Under the pieces are notes generated by a model. It did not search any database. It was not told where the DNA came from and saw only the letters and a program-made list of their open reading frames with translations. This document shows, piece by piece, positions 45,496 through 49,933 of a DNA stretch of 49,933 bases; the stretch's first letter is position 1; every line of letters begins with the position of its first letter. The position numbers were made by a program, and so were the translations under genes. This DNA is from Pleurotus djamor (taxonomy: Eukaryota > Basidiomycota > Agaricomycetes > Agaricales > Pleurotaceae), in NCBI GenBank assembly GCA_029747585.1, contig JAPEVF010000323.1, positions 1-49,933 of the forward strand. Direction: 5' to 3'.

Positions 45496-47115
45496 GACAC
45501 TCATCCCACTGTTAACACAAATTCGGGAGCACCATCCCATTGTATTGTGGTATATCTTTCCAACTGAGCTCCTCGAGCTGGGAGAGTCGAGGGACTTGGA
45601 TTTTACAGATCTTGTTGCAACACAACGTATTCTGGAATATTTAAAGCTCCAGTAAGTCAACTTCAAATACTTATGGTTTGAGAGATTCATAATTATCAGC
45701 CAAACTGCCGCGCCACCAAGCGATGAAACCTACTGGCATGCCTTTCTCACCAAGCCTATCCCTACCAAAAACCCTGGGGATCTTTACGCTGCCAATGCAT
45801 GCTCCCTTGGTCTAGATTGTGTTGTACCGCCGCTACCCGCCTGGAGAGACGCCCAGTCGGTAACACTGAATTCCATTGCTACCACCTCATCCTCATGTAT
45901 CGTGGTCTTATCTGGGTACAAGCATGACAGGACATATTGGAAGGGTAATTCAAATCCTCACAGCCGAAAAACCATCACTCAGACTGAGTGGTGTCTGGCG
46001 CAAAAGGCGGAGAAAATTGAAAACTTGGCTCACCTTCAGCGTCAAGTAAGTGCATCTTTTCTTGGTTCCATCTTTGAAACAAAGATCGCTCAGTCGTTCA
46101 GCAGCTGCGCGATTTCTACACTGACTCCGGACAGAAGCCTCAGGCCAATAAATACATTTATGTACCTTATCAAACAGTGCAACCTGAGTAAGTCTGCCTC
46201 TGCATTCAATTTCTACCACATTCTATGATCTTCCATAGCTCCCACTTGTTACTTGTCCAGTCTAAGGAAGGCAAGTTACTCTTCCTCCGAGGTCAGCTAT
46301 TGGCGCACTTGAAAAGGAATCTTGTGGGCAAGCTGACCGCCATATTTGGTGAGCTTAAGGAGCGAAAGAAGGGAGAAAAGGACTGGGAATGGTCCTCCAT
46401 CCATTTCAATTATTATAATCAATATAATACTCATGTATGTCTTTCTGGTCTCTTCCAACTTTGCTATTTTGCTGATTGGTAGAGGCACCAGGGCAAAGAT
46501 GCGCCCAAAGATATTCATCCAGCCTTTCTCACAAAGGATGGTAAAAAAAGGGCCTCACCGTCCCTCTTCATTCCTTGTCCTTCCGCTGATATGAAACTGT
46601 TTCCGCGTGAATATGCTCACCTCCAAGAGCTCTTCCAAGAAGTTTTTGAAGAGATTCGCTTAGAGGTATGTGTTCGATCCTGGTATGCTTGATCATATTC
46701 ATTTTGAAGGATTTTGTACCAGCTGGAACGTCTTCTGCCTGAAGAAAGTCGCGTGGAATCGATCTTTGCCAGCTTTCTACCCGGCAGTCAACCCTCCCCT
46801 ATATTTCCCTTCAGTGGGATCATGATCAACCTCAATATGCAAACTACCATTCATACAGATTCTGAAGACGTACTCATGTGTCTTGTTCTTCCCATTGGTG
46901 AGTTCAAGGGCGGAGACTTATGCTTTAAGAACCTTGGCCTTCAAGTGGAACTTCGTCATGGGGACTGGATAGTCTTCAACTCCAAGAAGCTCCTCCACTT
47001 CAACATGCCTTACGTAGGCAAGAGGGCTTCTTTTGTCATGCATTCGGATGGCGCTGGAGAGTTTTGGGTGAAGAATAGAAATGGGTGGAAGAATAACAAT
47101 CACTTCGTCAACTAA
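45496..47115 (+). CDS. TET/JBP-type 2-oxoglutarate/Fe(II) dioxygenase, C-terminal part with catalytic core
   Basis: TET/JBP enzymes oxidise 5-methylcytosine or thymine in DNA using Fe(II) and 2-oxoglutarate, so a nuclear role is expected. Six exons join in frame: 45,496-45,651, 45,700-46,045, 46,102-46,187, 46,239-46,434, 46,483-46,665 and 46,723-47,115, with introns of 48-57 nt, GTAAGT or GTATGT donors and YAG acceptors. The last exon carries the double-stranded beta-helix core: MINLNMQTTIHTDSED with the H-x-D iron ligands (His at 46,852, Asp at 46,858), IGEFKGGDLCF, then LLHFN with the distal His (46,996) and GKRASFVMH with the Arg (47,023) expected to bind 2-oxoglutarate. It ends NRNGWKNNN and HFVN. 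All key residues are present and no stop interrupts these exons, but the LTR directly upstream cuts the frame off from its N-terminal half. It could be expressed only from an internal start, or is a young pseudogene. Confidence 0.85.
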
Positions 47116-47880
47116 GTCTGCCGTTGTCACAATCTACGTTACATATTCATTGTTTCCTATATCTCCGAATTAATTTTTTTTGGTCTGATACTCTCAAACC
47201 AAGACCACCATGTCCGTGGGTTAATACGGATACACCGAAGAAGAATGTTTCAACATTGAAATACGTGGTCTCATTGTGGACTACCCGGGTGGCAGTGATG
47301 ATGGGGAAAGCAATGTGGGAGAGGGACCCTACCAATGGCCCTTGGTCAAACGTGACCCAACCCCAATCCTACCACCATCCAATCACTGCGGGCAATGGCT
47401 TACAAAATTTCGGAGGATATGGTGAATAAATTGAAGCTTACATTTCGAATGAGATCTAATTAGCTTTCGGGCGCATACTGAGGTTTTAATAGAAATGTAA
47501 TCTTCAATAGCCTCGTCACGGGTAGTTGAAGGGAAAATTAGAATGCTTCCGGCGAAAGTCGAAGAGGATATCAGGGAGGGTATTGTAATTGTACACGTGG
47601 TTATAAGCCGTGAGGATACTGAAAAAGAAAAGGCGTAACGCGGGCGCGTGAGGACCAAGTACTTGCGGGGCGTCGTTTCCATTCCTCGACAGTAGGGCTG
47701 TATTCGAGCATATACATACACGAAGTCTCAGGAATAAAATAGAGCTTGTAAAACAAGTTCGGAATGGGAGGAGGAGACAGTAAAATAACTCAGCTTCCAA
47801 GGATCGAACCAGACGCCTCGTGAAGATCAACGCATGCCAACATCACGTCTAGACCGTTCAGCAACCTGAGATTCCCTCAC
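47116..47880. other. Spacer after the dioxygenase gene
   Basis: No gene is visible. Minus-strand frames here have no motif and overlap each other. A GGTTCGATCC box (minus strand, about 47,817-47,808) looks like the B box of a tRNA gene, but the surrounding bases do not fold into a cloverleaf. Confidence 0.45.
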
Positions 47881-47904
47881 CATAGCTAAAAGCTAGTGTT
47901 ATAG

Positions 47905-48865
47905 CGATGGCCAACGAGTCTTCCACGCGTGGGACGATCAGCCGTCGCCGGATTCCCAAGTCGGATTCTCCATTCCATTCCAAAATACCAACCACATTGT
48001 ATCGAAAACCACACCCGCACTAGATGGTAGCTCTCTACAGCCCCAATCACATCGACGCCGTTGACGCTGACGCGGCCTTTCAACATGCCCTCGCACTTTA
48101 CGAAGGGATTATCGTTACAATGGCCAACGTCGTGATATGGGACTGGTACGAAGATACATTTCTGCATCTTTAGCCCTCAACTTAGGCGTACGATACACAG
48201 CAGCGTTTTCGCCGGGGCGATTTCCGCTTTGTTATACGCATACGCTGGTGGAAACGGGTCTCGAATGACGTACCGAATCGACATCGACAGCGCAAACCGT
48301 GAAGTGGTACACATCGATGGGATGGATGCGCGAAATGTTCTCAACGTTGGAGACCTCCGTTTTGTAAGTTCTTGGCGCAATAACATCATAGCAGAAGGGA
48401 CTAAAAAGTTCAGCAGGTCGGAAACTACTAAACAGGGTTGTTGTCTGGGCGGAGCGAACACCCCGTCCTTTACTGTGAGTTCTCTGACTCGCATTTGAGA
48501 AAATCCACTCATATCTTTGCGCAAGTATTGTTGAACATCAGAACATGAGCTGAACGTGCAATTGATCTCGAAGAAGGCACTGAATTGATGTAGAGTAGAA
48601 TAGTAAATTGATCTAATCCGTTTCTTGCAGAATTGCTCTTTATCACGTCGACCTTTCAATTAGGCGTTGGCTAACTCAACCTTTGGATACCGAGGTTGTG
48701 GATCTACCTGCGTTGGTCGACACGCAAGCTTCCGCCATCATTGGGGTTCACCGAGCGCAGGAATTACTCCCAAACGCAAAACCGACAGACCCTTGCGTCC
48801 ACTTAGAGCGAATCCGTATCCGGACCATGCGTTTCGCACTCGAGTTAGCTGAGAACAAAAATTAA
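47905..48865 (+). pseudogene. Decayed unrecognised gene
   Basis: Coding-like pieces in typical basidiomycete codon use follow one another in different plus frames. About 47,904-48,025 reads DGQRVFHAWDDQPSPDSQVG, then FSIPFQNTNHIVSKTTPALD. A +1 shift leads to NHIDAVDADAAFQHALALYE, and on to WDWYEDTFLHL and a stop near 48,173. From 48,229 another piece reads AGGNGSRMTYRIDIDSANRE, then VVHIDGMDARNVLNVGDLRF. After a possible intron (acceptor TTGCAG at 48,630) a last piece reads RRWLTQPLDTEVVDLPALVD, then ERIRIRTMRFALELAENKN with a stop at about 48,865. I do not recognise the family. The frames cannot all be joined by plausible introns, so it looks broken. Confidence 0.4.
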
Positions 48866-49450
48866 AGCCACGAGTGATGTGTTCCGTGTTGGTGAGACGA
48901 CAGTATTGATCGTCGCACAAGCCCACCGGCGAGGTTTTGAAGGAAATCCCATTCCCTCACTGTGATCGGAGTGTCTTCGGCTCTCAGTCTCTTCAGCAAG
49001 GCGCGAGATCGCGTTCTGTCGATCTGTCGATTGTCCAACGTTAACGGCCATGGCCCGCCCAGTAAGTATATGATTGATTGTTAACAAACGCTGTACGCGC
49101 ACCTCTGTTTGAAGCGACTTAACTCAAAATCCCAATGTTTCCACGATTGCTTGCAACGACAACGCGACTTCTGCACCTAATCGGCTCACGTATTCGGAAG
49201 AGGATCCGTCATAAATGATAATCCAGCGCTCACTGGACGGTCAAGTCAGAATTTTCGCATCGCGCTCTGTTCCTCCTGTCTTACCGACTCCAACTAGGGG
49301 AAGATATTGATCATCCTGGCCTGAGATTCGGGTGGTAAAAAGTACGGGTGTAGTTCGAAGGAATACCGTGAACGTCGAAGAAGGCCGCGTTTCCCCAGAG
49401 GAGGTTGCATCAGAGCCGCAATCCTCCTATGGTGTTGTCGCAGAAAATAG
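48866..49450. other. No callable gene
   Basis: Short frames only on both strands; nothing structural seen. The stretch separates the decayed gene from the CGAATCCCG-rich repeat at the window end. Confidence 0.4.
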
Positions 49451-49451
49451 T

Positions 49452-49933
49452 CATGTTACATCTTCCAGCCCTACACGTTTGGCTCTTTCTCTTTCTTTCT
49501 TGTCACGCTCCGCGTGACTGCCCCTTTGGAATCCCGGTCACGTGACTAGCCCCTAGCCCCTAACCGGGATTCATCGGATGGTTTGACGTTCACCTTATGT
49601 ACAAAGTCTCATTGTTCACTTTAGCCGCGCCTCATGCTACACATGAGGCACTCAGTATATATAGTAGCTATTCTTGTTCATTGCTCCTTAGTTCGAATAT
49701 AAACGTTTCTTCCCTTTTCCTTGCGGGATTCATCCCTCGCTCCTCCTTCGTCCTCACGAATCCCGAATCCCGGACACGAGAGTGCCTGTGGACACAACGC
49801 TGCTCCTCAGTCGTTGCTGTCGCAAGTCCGTCTCTTCGTTCCTGAACGCCGTTCGTCGTTCATTCGGATTCATCCTCTCCTCTTTCACGACCAACGCCGT
49901 TCGAATCCCGCTCCCCCTGTTTCTCGGGATTGG
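49452..49933. repeat. CGAATCCCG-rich repeat, possibly the start of an LTR element
   Basis: GAATCCCG and its complement recur at about 49,531, 49,565, 49,728, 49,761, 49,768, 49,904 and 49,923, with GCCGTTCG at 49,851 and 49,893. A TATATATAG box (49,653) followed by TTCATTGCTCCTTAG and a pyrimidine-rich stretch resembles an LTR promoter, and TGTTACATC at 49,455 could be its left end. The element runs off the window, so no right end or target duplication can be checked. It shares its vocabulary with 43,640-44,135. Confidence 0.45.

Noticed and set aside
47790..47880. tRNA-like sequence on the minus strand (GGTTCGATCC box with GGTCTAGA upstream)
   Set aside because: The acceptor ends pair at only about five of seven positions, and the anticodon and T stems do not pair, so I cannot support a tRNA gene. 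At most it is a decayed tRNA-derived piece.
1..49933. CRISPR arrays, bacterial operons, ribosome binding sites or rRNA genes
   Set aside because: The gene structure is eukaryotic with spliced exons, and no such signals were seen on either strand.

Overview
The window looks like nuclear DNA of a mushroom-forming basidiomycete (Agaricomycetes). Real coding stretches are short exons joined by 45-70 nt GT-AG introns with GTAAGT/GTGAGT/GTATGT donors. They include an HMG-box regulator of a fungal type and a TET/JBP-type dioxygenase, a family expanded in mushrooms. There are no operons or bacterial signals. Ten isolated N bases (1097, 1564, 1704, 1713, 3520, 4239, 4260, 23210, 35575, 44509) show a draft assembly. 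All calls are by eye from the bases; no search was run.

Layout. (1) 0.4-1.63 kb, minus strand: an unrecognised secreted-protein gene. (2) 1.65-2.73 kb, plus: the C-terminal half of an HMG-box-type regulator, followed by a long pyrimidine-rich tail to about 4.2 kb. (3) 4.2-33.4 kb: about 29 kb with no gene I can call intact. It holds two diverged direct copies of a block (about 8.3-12.7 kb and 19.4-23.9 kb, offset about 11.1 kb), a segment that recurs inverted (13.9-14.25 kb against 23.87-24.23 kb), and scattered decayed exons. (4) 33.7-35.35 kb: a second, frameshifted copy of the HMG-box gene that still has its DNA-binding domain, with the same 3' flank as copy 1. (5) 36.24-40.2 kb: an AT-richer, gene-poor block with a 53-bp alternating inverted-repeat array and a second small tandem repeat. 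(6) 40.4-47.1 kb: an island of three multi-exon genes. A short coiled-coil protein (minus) is divergent from an alpha-helical protein with an acidic tail (plus), and both are followed by a TET/JBP dioxygenase gene (plus) whose reading frame is split by an LTR at 44,865-45,495. (7) 47.1-49.9 kb: decayed coding fragments and a repeat sharing a CGGGATTCG vocabulary with the sequence just upstream of the dioxygenase gene.

How the parts relate. The two HMG copies bracket the decayed duplicated region, so 1.6-36 kb may have grown by segmental duplication followed by decay. The 36-47 kb block differs in composition and gene type. TET/JBP genes in mushrooms are known to travel with transposons, so this block may be a transposon-derived island, although no transposase is visible. 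The catalytic half of the dioxygenase is intact, while its N-terminal half carries a frameshift and the LTR.
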